The notes under the pieces: model-generated
Database searches by the model: none
What the model was told of the DNA's origin: nothing
What the model saw: only the letters and a program-made list of their open reading frames with translations
Translations under genes and position numbers: made by a program
Source: Chitinophagaceae bacterium
GTDB lineage: Bacteria > Bacteroidota > Bacteroidia > Chitinophagales > Chitinophagaceae
Assembly: GCA_020847395.1 (NCBI GenBank)
Contig: JADLCD010000043.1
Span: 1-64,000, forward strand
Length of the DNA stretch: 64,000 nucleotides
Reading direction: 5' to 3'
Shown here: one piece after another, positions 46,827 through 54,554 of the stretch
How the letters are laid out: every line of letters starts with the position of its first letter
How positions within the stretch are numbered: the stretch's first letter is position 1

Positions 46827-47141
46827 ATGTTAGCTTTTCTAAAAAAAATAATCGGCGGCGGTAGTAATACTGACTATAAAATGCTTTTAAGCCAGGGGGC
46901 AATTATTGTTGATGTAAGAACCCCGGCCGAATTTAGCGGCGGGCATATAAAAAACGCCATTAATATTCCTCTCGACCAGTTGAAAAACAAGGTAGCGGAA
47001 TTAAAAAAGAAGAATAAAATAATTATTACCTGTTGCCGCAGCGGCACAAGGAGTGCAATGGCAAAAAGTGTTTTAGCCTCAGCAGGGCTTGAATGTTATA
47101 ATGGCGGCGGATGGAATGCCCTGGAAAATAAAATAATATAG
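46827..47141 (+). CDS. Rhodanese-like domain protein
   Basis: The 104-aa protein is a single rhodanese domain: VDVRTPAEFSGGHIKNAINIPLDQL and the active-site loop ITCCRSGTRSAMA, where the second Cys before Arg-Ser-Gly is the persulfide carrier. It transfers sulfane sulfur, for example from thiosulfate. No signal peptide is seen. One base separates it from the DUF2892 gene, and the whole set up to 49159 runs in one direction, as a sulfur-handling unit under the upstream Crp/Fnr regulator. Confidence 0.93.
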   Translation: MLAFLKKIIGGGSNTDYKMLLSQGAIIVDVRTPAEFSGGHIKNAINIPLDQLKNKVAELKKKNKIIITCCRSGTRSAMAKSVLASAGLECYNGGGWNALENKII

Positions 47142-47142
47142 T

Positions 47143-47391
47143 ATGAAAGCATCCATTATTTCAGGCTGGAATGCGATGAGAATATTGCGTACAGTGATGG
47201 GTATAGTTGCATTAATATTCGCTTTTATAGATAAGGATTTTCTTTTGGGTGCAGCCGGTGGGCTTTTATTAGGTATGGGAATAATGAATATTAGTTGTTG
47301 CGGCGTATCCGGATGTAGCGTAAATTCGCACAGTAATAGAAAAGTTACAAAAAAGGGAGAGGAGGAAATTCAGTACGAAGAAGTGGTTTAA
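47143..47391 (+). CDS. DUF2892-like small membrane protein
   Basis: The 82-aa product has two membrane helices (about 13-30 and 32-50), then a short Cys-rich stretch ISCCGVSGCS and a charged tail. DUF2892 (YgaP membrane part) is commonly fused or adjacent to rhodanese domains; here the rhodanese is the separate gene one base upstream. The Cys-Cys pair at the membrane edge could relay sulfur or metal; that is inference. Confidence 0.82.
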   Translation: MKASIISGWNAMRILRTVMGIVALIFAFIDKDFLLGAAGGLLLGMGIMNISCCGVSGCSVNSHSNRKVTKKGEEEIQYEEVV

Positions 47392-47472
47392 TCAAATTTC
47401 ATTTTATTTGTTTAACAATTAGGTTGGTTTTTTTTAATTCAACTCGGTTAAATTTTTTCAAAATCATTTGTA

Positions 47473-47985
47473 ATGATTAAAGGTTTTTTATTGCAATTAT
47501 CAATAATCATTGCTATGGTTATTAGTAGTTGTACAGGCAATAGCAATAAGGATAAAGCTATAGATGCGGCAAAAGTTTCTGCCGAAACGATTCCCTCGCT
47601 TTCTTTAAAAGATATAAATGGCAACAGCCTGAACCTTACTGATTTTAAAGGTAAAAAAGTTTTTGTAAATATGTGGGCAACCTGGTGTCCTCCATGCCGC
47701 GCAGAAATGCCTTCCATTCAGCAATTGTATGAGAAAACTAAAGACAAAAATGTTCAGTTTGTGATGATTGCACTGGATGAAGATTTTAATAAATCCATTT
47801 CATACATGCAGTCATCCGCGCTTTTATTACCTGCTTTTCATCCTGCAGATGCATTGCCTGCTTTGCTAGATGTGCAGGGCATACCCGCTACATTTATTTT
47901 TGATGAAAGTGGTAGTTTGATAAAGAAAATTGAAGGCGGAGAAAACTATAATACCCCGGAATATGCTAAATTGCTATCCCGATAA
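47473..47985 (+). CDS. TlpA-type thioredoxin lipoprotein
   Basis: The 170-aa product has a lipoprotein signal (lipobox ISSC, Cys 20) and a TlpA/ResA thioredoxin fold: NMWATWCPPCRAEMPSIQQLYEK with the CPPC redox site, IALDEDFNKSISYM, and the cis-Pro in VQGIPATFIFDESG. It would act as a periplasm-facing thiol-disulfide reductase. Placed between rhodanese and sulfur-permease genes it may reduce imported sulfur compounds or partner proteins. It follows an 81-base gap, so it may have its own start of transcription. Confidence 0.92.
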   Translation: MIKGFLLQLSIIIAMVISSCTGNSNKDKAIDAAKVSAETIPSLSLKDINGNSLNLTDFKGKKVFVNMWATWCPPCRAEMPSIQQLYEKTKDKNVQFVMIALDEDFNKSISYMQSSALLLPAFHPADALPALLDVQGIPATFIFDESGSLIKKIEGGENYNTPEYAKLLSR

Positions 47986-48048
47986 AAATTGTAGAGTATA
48001 GTATTTAAGTCTATATTCACAAATTTTACCAGGATAAATACAATATAG

Positions 48049-48612
48049 ATGATAGAGATTTTAAAACAGCCATGGCCCTGGTATGTAGCAGGCGCTATAA
48101 TTGGTTTGATTGTTCCCGCCTTACTCATTTTAGGTAATAAGCATTTTGGTATTTCGGCAAATCTGCGTCATGTTTGTGCAGCCTGCTTCCCGGCTAATAT
48201 CCGTTTCTTTAAATACAACTGGAAAAAGGAAGTATGGAATTTCTTTTTTGTCGGTGGTATCCTCGTAGGAGCAATTATTGCTTCCCGGTTTTTGGCAAAC
48301 CCCGAACCTGTAAAAATTGCGCCGGCACTTGCCACAGAACTTGCAGGTTATGGTATTACTGATAATAGTAACCTCGTACCAAAACAGCTTTTTAGTTTTG
48401 AAAGCCTGTTTACATTAAGAGGACTTATTATGATGGTAGCGGGTGGCTTTCTTGTAGGATTTGGGGCGAGGTATGCAGGAGGCTGTACCTCCGGGCATGC
48501 TATTATGGGGCTGAGTGAATTGCAGTGGTCATCCCTGGTAGCAACCGTTATGTTTATGATTGGTGGTTTTATTATGGCAAATCTTATTTTACCATTCATT
48601 CTCAGTTTATAA
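48049..48612 (+). CDS. YeeE/YedE family transporter, first half
   Basis: The 187-aa membrane protein has about four helices and the YeeE/YedE motif GFGARYAGGCTSGHAIMGLS with the conserved Cys; an earlier HVCAACFPAN adds a Cys pair. YeeE/TsuA proteins move thiosulfate through a cysteine path. In this organism the fold is split into two genes: this one and the next, which starts one base after its stop. They probably form one transporter. Confidence 0.9.
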   Translation: MIEILKQPWPWYVAGAIIGLIVPALLILGNKHFGISANLRHVCAACFPANIRFFKYNWKKEVWNFFFVGGILVGAIIASRFLANPEPVKIAPALATELAGYGITDNSNLVPKQLFSFESLFTLRGLIMMVAGGFLVGFGARYAGGCTSGHAIMGLSELQWSSLVATVMFMIGGFIMANLILPFILSL

Positions 48613-48613
48613 A

Positions 48614-49159
48614 ATGCAAACAATACAACAAAACATAGCAACCATTAATGCTGTTAATGAAAATGCTGACATGGTGGCTAATACGGATTTTGAAGTTCGT
48701 TCCTTAGATACAATGTGTGTAAATGAATCGCAGCAAACACATCCCTGGTGGTATAATTTTAAATATATGATTGTGGGTATCGTATTCGGTATTGTGTTTG
48801 TAAAAGCAGAAATTATTTCGTGGTTCAGAATGCAGGAAATGTTCCGGTTGCAGAGTTTTCACATGTATGGCGTAATAGGAACCGCAGTAGTAGTTGGTAT
48901 TATTTCAATATGGCTTATCCGGAAATTTAACATCAAAACCATATACGGGGAAAAAATAGAATTTCATCCTAAAAAAAGTAATAAAGGGCATATATATGGC
49001 GGTTTGCTGTTTGGATTAGGCTGGGCGCTTACCGGCGCCTGCCCCGGACCGATATTTGCGCAAATAGCCACCGGTGCTTATGTGGTGATAGTTGTTTTGC
49101 TTAGCGCCATTGCCGGCACATGGGTGTATGGATATTTCAGGGAGAAATTACCGCATTAA
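48614..49159 (+). CDS. YeeE/YedE family transporter, second half (DUF6691-like)
   Basis: I start at ATG 48614 because the longer frame (from 48560) overlaps the first half. The 181-aa protein has a soluble N-terminal extension of about 45 residues (with one Cys, MCVNES), then membrane helices and the second family motif GLGWALTGACPGPIFAQIATG with the conserved Cys. It pairs with the preceding gene product to make a complete sulfur-compound permease. A strong bidirectional terminator follows 10 bases after the stop. Confidence 0.9.
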   Translation: MQTIQQNIATINAVNENADMVANTDFEVRSLDTMCVNESQQTHPWWYNFKYMIVGIVFGIVFVKAEIISWFRMQEMFRLQSFHMYGVIGTAVVVGIISIWLIRKFNIKTIYGEKIEFHPKKSNKGHIYGGLLFGLGWALTGACPGPIFAQIATGAYVVIVVLLSAIAGTWVYGYFREKLPH

Positions 49160-49169
49160 TATTATTAAA

Positions 49170-49213
49170 CACAATAAAAAACCGCTTATTTTTTTAAGCG
49201 GTTTTTTATTGTG
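49170..49213. terminator. Bidirectional terminator
   Basis: A 19-pair stem, CACAATAAAAAACCGCTTA with its full complement, around a T-only loop. It ends the sulfur cluster on the plus strand and the BlaR1-like gene on the minus strand. Confidence 0.93.
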
Positions 49214-49226
49214 CAGGTTTGAATTA

Positions 49227-51572
49227 TTACTCTTTCAGAATTTGAAACGTTACCGGCTGTTTTCTATAAGCCTTCACTATTCTGCCATTTTGTTTTGCAG
49301 GTATCCATTTAGGGCCTTTTGCAATAGCCTCAACTACAACTTCTGAAAATTTTGTTCCCTTTAATGTAAGGGCTTCAACGTTGGAAATACTTCCTTCAGT
49401 ATTTACAATGAATTGAACAAGGCAGGTACCTGTTTTACCGGCTTCCTGCAGGGTATCAATATATTTATTTATGTGGTGCGAAATATACTTTGTCCATGCA
49501 ACTTCGCCACCGGGAAATTGGGCTTCTGTTTCTACTTTTTGAAATATTTTATCGTCTTCAGGAATTACAACTTCCTTTACTTCTATCTTGTTGTTTTGAG
49601 GACTTGATACCGTACTCGGTTTACTAAGTTCTATTTCTTTAATTGTGATAATATCATTATATTTTACGACCCCATTGGTTGTTTTAATATCAATAATGTC
49701 AGCTTTTTTGTCCTTGCTTTTTAGAATGTTTATGGTTTCAAAGCAGGTTTCATCAATTTTTTTTATTTCTTCCGGTGTAATTTCTTTTCCATTTAATATG
49801 TAAATAACACTATCGCCTTTTCTTAAACGTGAAACTTGGGTAAAAACAGTAAGGTCATTATTGATAATTCCTTTATCTATCGCCTCTTTCTTCGTCATCT
49901 TTACAGCTTTGTTATCAGTGTAAATAACAATTACATTATCGTCCCTGGTTATATCAACAGATTTTATTTTTTTGGGAATAGTATCAATATATGTCGCTCC
50001 GGATAATTCATTTGTATTATTTGATTGGGCATAAAAAGGCGACTGAGGAGCTTCAGGTGAAGATTGCAATATTTTATTTTCTTCTTTAGCTTTTGAATAT
50101 TTAGCTATACCATCTAAAATATTTTTTGCAATTTTTTCCTGGTTGGCTTCATTGCTGATAAAGGCAAGATCATTTTTATTGGTGATGTAACCGCATTGAA
50201 TGAGAACAGAAGGGTAATCTATTGTAGGAGCGTCCAACACCCAAATGCCTTTTTCGGTTCTCTGTAATGCCTCTTTTGAAGTAGCATATATTTTGCTTAT
50301 TTCTGCAGATAAAATACTTGCAAGCGCTCTTGCATTTTTTTCCCGGGCGTTTTTTTCCCTGCTAATATAAATATCAAATCCTGATGTGCTTTTTTCCGGG
50401 CTTGCATTAACATGTATTGATATAAATGCATCTGGTTTTTGTTTTAAAGTCCAATCTACTTTGTCTCTTACATTCTGAAAAACATCCGTTTCTCTTGTTA
50501 ATATAATTTTTATAGCAGGGTTGGTATTTAGTTGCTGTATTTTTTTTGCAATAGCAAGACTAAGATCTTTCTCTGTAGTTCCATTCTCGGCTTTAGCTCC
50601 CGGGTCTTCACCGCCATGCCCCGCATCAATAACAACAGTAATGTTTTTTTCAAGGGCAACATTAGCGGTAACTTTTTCTTTTGCATTAATCTGTTTTGTT
50701 TTAATGGCAAACGCTGCAAAAACAATGGTTAGTAACGGCAACACCAGCACGCGGCTGATATAATGTACGCTTGGGTTTTGCATTTTAGTTAACATAAGTA
50801 TTCTTCTTTTTATGGATGATGAAAAAAAACTGCTGGTTAATCCGAAGCTGTGCTGCGGATAGGCTGCCTGTATAATCATAGCTGCCAATGCGCTGGTATC
50901 ATTATCTTCAACGGCTTTGCTATCGGCAATAAATTCGTGAATCATATTCATTTCGCGGCGTATAAGCCAGAAGAAAGGATTGCACCAAAAAACAATCAGC
51001 ACAATATTTATGAACAATTTATCTGCGCTGTGTTTTTCCTGTATATGCGCCAGTTCATGTTTGAAAATTCTTTCGCCGGTAGCGGAATCAATGTCAATTT
51101 TATTATTCCAGAAAATATTCCGGAAGAAGGAAAATGGTGTTCCTTTTGCATCAGTATCAATAAAGCGTATGCCGTAAATAAATTGAGTGCTGTTCTTTTT
51201 TATTAGTCTTGATAAACCATACAGCGTACGCAAAAGCATATACAATAAAACAAGACTCACTATACCATACATTCCTATTATCAGCATTTTACCACTTATC
51301 AATGGTTTGCTGCCGGCATTGGCTTCTATTATTATTTCATCGCCGGTAGTTACAACGTTTAATAGTTTTATTACCTGGCTTGCATCCCGCGAGGGATCGT
51401 GGAGAATATTGATTTTAATAAGTGGAAAACTCAGGCTTATTAATACCGCGCATAAAAGATAAAACCTGTTCCAGCGGTGAAATAGTTTATTGTGTAAAGC
51501 CAGCCGGTAATACCCGTATAAAATACCGGAGCATATGATAACTTTCAGCAAATAATATGCAACTGCAAGCAT
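49227..51572 (-). CDS. BlaR1/MecR1-like M56 peptidase fused to amidase_3 and TonB_C domains
   Basis: The 781-aa protein has three parts. Residues 1-292 are an M56 membrane peptidase: about five helices, zinc motif H172-E-L-A-H176 and a downstream EFIADSKAV. Residues 312-493 are an N-acetylmuramoyl-L-alanine amidase (Amidase_3): zinc ligands H319 (DAGHGG), E334 and H387 (SIHVNA). The usual catalytic Glu in the VLIE-G motif is Gln459 here (PSVLIQCGY), so this domain may bind rather than cut peptidoglycan. Residues about 690-781 are a TonB C-terminal domain (FPGGEVAWTKYI...KWIPAKQNGRIVKAYRKQPVTF). The amidase follows the last helix and should be periplasmic, where BlaR1 carries its penicillin sensor. 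It lies 30 bases after the blaI-like gene. Confidence 0.92.
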   Translation of the reverse strand: MLAVAYYLLKVIICSGILYGYYRLALHNKLFHRWNRFYLLCAVLISLSFPLIKINILHDPSRDASQVIKLLNVVTTGDEIIIEANAGSKPLISGKMLIIGMYGIVSLVLLYMLLRTLYGLSRLIKKNSTQFIYGIRFIDTDAKGTPFSFFRNIFWNNKIDIDSATGERIFKHELAHIQEKHSADKLFINIVLIVFWCNPFFWLIRREMNMIHEFIADSKAVEDNDTSALAAMIIQAAYPQHSFGLTSSFFSSSIKRRILMLTKMQNPSVHYISRVLVLPLLTIVFAAFAIKTKQINAKEKVTANVALEKNITVVIDAGHGGEDPGAKAENGTTEKDLSLAIAKKIQQLNTNPAIKIILTRETDVFQNVRDKVDWTLKQKPDAFISIHVNASPEKSTSGFDIYISREKNAREKNARALASILSAEISKIYATSKEALQRTEKGIWVLDAPTIDYPSVLIQCGYITNKNDLAFISNEANQEKIAKNILDGIAKYSKAKEENKILQSSPEAPQSPFYAQSNNTNELSGATYIDTIPKKIKSVDITRDDNVIVIYTDNKAVKMTKKEAIDKGIINNDLTVFTQVSRLRKGDSVIYILNGKEITPEEIKKIDETCFETINILKSKDKKADIIDIKTTNGVVKYNDIITIKEIELSKPSTVSSPQNNKIEVKEVVIPEDDKIFQKVETEAQFPGGEVAWTKYISHHINKYIDTLQEAGKTGTCLVQFIVNTEGSISNVEALTLKGTKFSEVVVEAIAKGPKWIPAKQNGRIVKAYRKQPVTFQILKE

Positions 51573-51602
51573 GGTACACCGTTTGGGTTTTAAGTAAATG
51601 TT

Positions 51603-51965
51603 TTATTTTCCTTGTTTTTTAAGTTCTTTCAGCAGCAGTTCAAGGTCTTCCACACTCAGGTTATTTTCCTTTACCATAAAAGAAACAGCATTGCTGAAAG
51701 AGCCTTCAAAATAGCTTTTTACCATATTCTTCATCGTGGCTTTGGAGTAAGCATCTTTATTTATTAAAGGATAATACCGGTGCATGCGTCCAAATACTTC
51801 TACACCTACAAATTCTTTTTCAATCAAAATTTTTAAAATAGTAGCTACGGTATTTTGATGAGGCTTTGGGTTGGGTTGAGCGTCTACTAATTCTCGCAGG
51901 AAGGCTTTATCAAGCTTCCATAAAGTTTGCATAATTTGTTCTTCTGCTTTGGTTAAACTCTTCAT
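51603..51965 (-). CDS. BlaI/MecI-type transcriptional repressor
   Basis: The 120-aa winged-helix repressor starts MKSLTKAEEQIMQTLWKLDKAF, with the recognition helix in PHQNTVATILKILIEKEFVGVE and a C-terminal dimer region ending LLLKELKKQGK. BlaI proteins repress their own operon until the partner M56 peptidase triggers their cleavage. The partner gene follows 30 bases downstream. A 42-bp palindrome on the promoter upstream (51988-52029) is the probable operator, so I infer autoregulation. Confidence 0.95.
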   Translation of the reverse strand: MKSLTKAEEQIMQTLWKLDKAFLRELVDAQPNPKPHQNTVATILKILIEKEFVGVEVFGRMHRYYPLINKDAYSKATMKNMVKSYFEGSFSNAVSFMVKENNLSVEDLELLLKELKKQGK

Positions 51966-51981
51966 ATTATATTCTTAAACT

Positions 51982-52029
51982 CAAAAGTAAAACTAATATT
52001 TTAGTTGTACAACTATTTTTTTAGTTTTA
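51982..52029 (-). promoter_or_regulatory. blaI-blaR1 promoter overlapped by palindromic operator
   Basis: On the minus strand there is TTG (52012-52010), 20 bases, then TACTTTTG (51989-51982), a full match to the Bacteroidota promoter pattern, 17 bases from the blaI start. Over it lies a two-level palindrome: outer arms TAAAACTA (51988-51995) and TAGTTTTA (52022-52029), inner arms TAGTTGT and ACAACTA (52002-52015), with 6-base gaps on both sides. Repressor binding here would cover the promoter core. Confidence 0.85.
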
Positions 52030-52193
52030 TTTTAAAAAGTGGTTTATAACTTGTAAAAGCGTAATGTATTATCAATATTAACGCTTTGGCATATTGATAG
52101 AAAAATGCCATAAAATAGCCGTTACATAAACGGCTATTCAAAATATGAAGTAATATTTATTAGAGTGTAGCCTTATAAAAGCTGACGCCTGTG

Positions 52194-53594
52194 CTATTTT
52201 ATATATCCCAGGATCTTCAGCATACTCTGTGCAGATTGCTCCTTTGCATATAGCCAGTCCACCAGTTTCCCGTTCTTATCATACTCAACAATCACATGCT
52301 TGGGCGATGGTATAAGGCAGTGTTTAATTCCTCCGTAGCCGCTGATTTGATCCTGGTAAGCGCCGGTATGGAAAAAGCCAAGAATAAGTGGTTCGCCGTT
52401 GGTTATTTTAGGAAGAAATACTTCATTAATATGTTCTTCAGAATCATAATAGTCGTGGCTGTCGCAGGTCATTCCGCCTAATACTACACGTTGGTATTCC
52501 TGGTCCCATTTATTGATGGGCAGTAATAAAAACCGCTCCCCAATTCCCCATGTATCAGGCAGGGTAGTAATAAAAGATGAATCAATCATATACCATGTCT
52601 CCCGGTCGTTCTGCACTTTTTGTCCAACCACGCTGTATATATGAGCCATACTTTCGCCTACTGTAAAGCTGCCAAACTCCGTATAGATATTTGGCATTGG
52701 CACTTTGGCTTTTTTACAGGCGCTTTTAATATTTCTCACAATTTCATTGATCATGAATTGGTAATCATATTCAAAGCCGAGCGAATGTTTAATAGGGAAC
52801 CCGCCGCCGATATTAATGGAATCAAGTTCAGGACAGATTTTTTTTAACTGGCAATACAGGTGAATGATTTTGTTCAATTCACTCCAGTAATATATATCAT
52901 CCTTAATACCTTTATTTAAAAAGATATGCAGCATTTTTAGCTGGAACTTATCTTCATTGCCCTCAATCTTATCTACATAATATTCCAGTATATCTCTTGC
53001 GCGTATGCCTAACCGTGAGGTATAAAATGGAAAAGTAGGTTCTTCTTCCGCGGCTACGCGTATACCCAGTTTAAAAGGAACTTTTACAGACTTGCGATAA
53101 GCTTCCAGTTCGTCTTTATTATCAAGAATGGGGATAACATTTTTGAACCCGGTATTCAGCAGGCGGGCAATACGCGAGGTATAATTTTTTTGCTTAAACC
53201 CGTTGCATATAATATGTATATCCTTGGTTATTTTTCTCCGCTCATATAAGCGATTGATGATATCAATATCATAAGCATAAGATGTTTCTAAATTAATTTC
53301 ATGCTTAAGCGCTTCTTCTACCACAAATGAAAAATGAGAGCTTTTAGTGCAATAGCAATAAAAATATTTCCCTTCATAGCGGTGTTTTTTAAAGGCTTCT
53401 TTAAACATTTGTTTCGCCTTGTTTATCTGCATACCGATTTTTGGCAGATAGGTAAGCTTAAGTGGCGTTCCATATTTATCAATAAGCGCTTTCAGATCAA
53501 GTCCGTTAAACCGCAGATAACCATCCTGCACATCAAAGCCTTCCTGCGGAAAATAAAAGGTTTGTTTGACAAGATCGGTATATGATTTATTCAT
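52194..53594 (-). CDS. speA: Arginine decarboxylase (biosynthetic, PLP fold III)
   Basis: The 466-aa enzyme is of the short arginine-decarboxylase type found in Bacteroidota: PLP-lysine region GKYFYCYCTKSSHFSFV, SINIGGGFPIKHS, and the second-site cysteine region GGMTCDSHDYYD. It also has YTEFGSFTVGES. It makes agmatine for polyamine synthesis in the cytoplasm. It is a single gene. A CAAATGTA box at 53635-53642 (TACATTTG on its own strand) with TTG 17 bases further is a possible promoter. Confidence 0.9.
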   Translation of the reverse strand: MNKSYTDLVKQTFYFPQEGFDVQDGYLRFNGLDLKALIDKYGTPLKLTYLPKIGMQINKAKQMFKEAFKKHRYEGKYFYCYCTKSSHFSFVVEEALKHEINLETSYAYDIDIINRLYERRKITKDIHIICNGFKQKNYTSRIARLLNTGFKNVIPILDNKDELEAYRKSVKVPFKLGIRVAAEEEPTFPFYTSRLGIRARDILEYYVDKIEGNEDKFQLKMLHIFLNKGIKDDIYYWSELNKIIHLYCQLKKICPELDSINIGGGFPIKHSLGFEYDYQFMINEIVRNIKSACKKAKVPMPNIYTEFGSFTVGESMAHIYSVVGQKVQNDRETWYMIDSSFITTLPDTWGIGERFLLLPINKWDQEYQRVVLGGMTCDSHDYYDSEEHINEVFLPKITNGEPLILGFFHTGAYQDQISGYGGIKHCLIPSPKHVIVEYDKNGKLVDWLYAKEQSAQSMLKILGYIK

Positions 53595-53634
53595 GTTTAA
53601 ATGATGCCTGTTAATGGGTGAGCAAAATGATTTG

Positions 53635-53662
53635 CAAATGTAGTTTTTTGATATATATGCAA
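53635..53662 (-). promoter_or_regulatory. Possible speA promoter
   Basis: On the minus strand TTG (53662-53660), 17 bases, TACATTTG (53642-53635). The box is a perfect TAnnTTTG; the spacing is two bases short of the usual. It lies 40 bases before the start codon. Confidence 0.45.
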
Positions 53663-53663
53663 T

Positions 53664-53694
53664 AAAAAAACCGGTCGTGATTTTTCACTACCGG
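53664..53694 (-). terminator. Terminator of the L35-L20 operon
   Basis: CCGGTAGTGA pairs with TCACGACCGG (one mismatch) around a 4-base loop on the minus strand, followed by seven T. It lies 57 bases beyond the L20 stop. Confidence 0.88.
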
Positions 53695-53750
53695 CTTAAT
53701 GTTATCTGTTATCTGGCGAAAATATTCAATTAACCCAGCCTTTGTATGGT

Positions 53751-54095
53751 TTATTTAACGGATGCAACCAGCTTTTTGAAGCTTTCGGGTTCATTCATGG
53801 CAAGGTCAGCCAATACTTTGCGATCCAGGCCAACACCTTTCACATTCAATTTATGAATGAACTCAGAGTAGGTTAAACCTTCTTCGCGAACTGCGGCGTT
53901 AATACGGGCAATCCATAAAGCACGGTATTCTCTTTTCTTTAATTTACGCCCAACATATTTGTATGTTAAACCTTTTTCTACTACGTTTTTGGCAACAGTT
54001 AATACATTTTTACGTTTGCCATAATAGCCCTTAGCGGCTTTTAATATTCTTTTTCTGCGAGCTTTAGAAGCTACGGCGTTTACTGAACGAGGCAT
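53751..54095 (-). CDS. rplT: 50S ribosomal protein L20
   Basis: The 114-aa protein is a standard L20: [30 protein letters not shown], then [27 protein letters not shown]. It binds 23S rRNA early in large-subunit assembly and in many bacteria controls its own operon. It follows L35 by 72 bases. The usual first gene, infC, is not upstream: the L35 gene is the first of this operon and pyrB is divergent. Confidence 0.98.
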   Translation of the reverse strand: MPRSVNAVASKARRKRILKAAKGYYGKRKNVLTVAKNVVEKGLTYKYVGRKLKKREYRALWIARINAAVREEGLTYSEFIHKLNVKGVGLDRKVLADLAMNEPESFKKLVASVK

Positions 54096-54167
54096 GATTA
54101 TAAGTTTTACGTGAGTACGCCTTAACGTACATCAACTGTTTTGTAATTTGCTTTTAAAAGCGGAGGC

Positions 54168-54365
54168 TTACTTTAAACGCAATAAACGTTTTACGAAATG
54201 GAGGTTGGCTTTGTTTACTTCACCATCCACATTCATAGCGCGTTTACGTTTTTTAGATTTTTTTGTCAACAGGTGACGACGGAAAGATTTTTGGTGGGTA
54301 ATCTTGCCTGTTGCGGTCACTTTAAACCTTTTCTTTGCACTTGAATTGGTTTTAACCTTTGGCAT
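54168..54365 (-). CDS. rpmI: 50S ribosomal protein L35
   Basis: The 65-aa basic protein matches L35: [22 protein letters not shown], then [18 protein letters not shown]. It heads a two-gene operon with L20. A full-consensus promoter at 54474-54503 predicts a leader of about 100 bases, long enough to hold a regulatory structure for L20 feedback. The leader has GC-rich blocks (GCCCCAAAGGCCCC and GCCGCCCCTCGGG on the minus strand) in otherwise AT-rich DNA. Confidence 0.98.
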   Translation of the reverse strand: MPKVKTNSSAKKRFKVTATGKITHQKSFRRHLLTKKSKKRKRAMNVDGEVNKANLHFVKRLLRLK

Positions 54366-54473
54366 TGTTTAAATTATTATTTGTTATACCCGAGGGGCGG
54401 CTTCGAACAGACGAAACACTTATGGGGCCTTTGGGGCAATACCAAACCATATTGTATTCCTGATTTGGGGCTG

Positions 54474-54503
54474 CAAAGGTATAAAAAAATATTTTAAATT
54501 CAA
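54474..54503 (-). promoter_or_regulatory. rpmI-rplT promoter
   Basis: On the minus strand TTG (54503-54501), 19 bases, TACCTTTG (54481-54474), an exact match to the Bacteroidota pattern. It lies about 109 bases before the L35 start. Confidence 0.78.
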
Positions 54504-54517
54504 GTATTATTCTCTTT

Positions 54518-54547
54518 TTGAACTTTAATTCCTAACAGCTAATTTCG
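54518..54547 (+). promoter_or_regulatory. Possible pyrB promoter, divergent from rpmI
   Basis: TTG (54518-54520), 19 bases, TAATTTCG (54540-54547), one mismatch from TAnnTTTG. It lies only 7 bases before the pyrB ATG, which would give a leaderless or near-leaderless mRNA. Confidence 0.5.
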
Positions 54548-54554
54548 CACCCTA

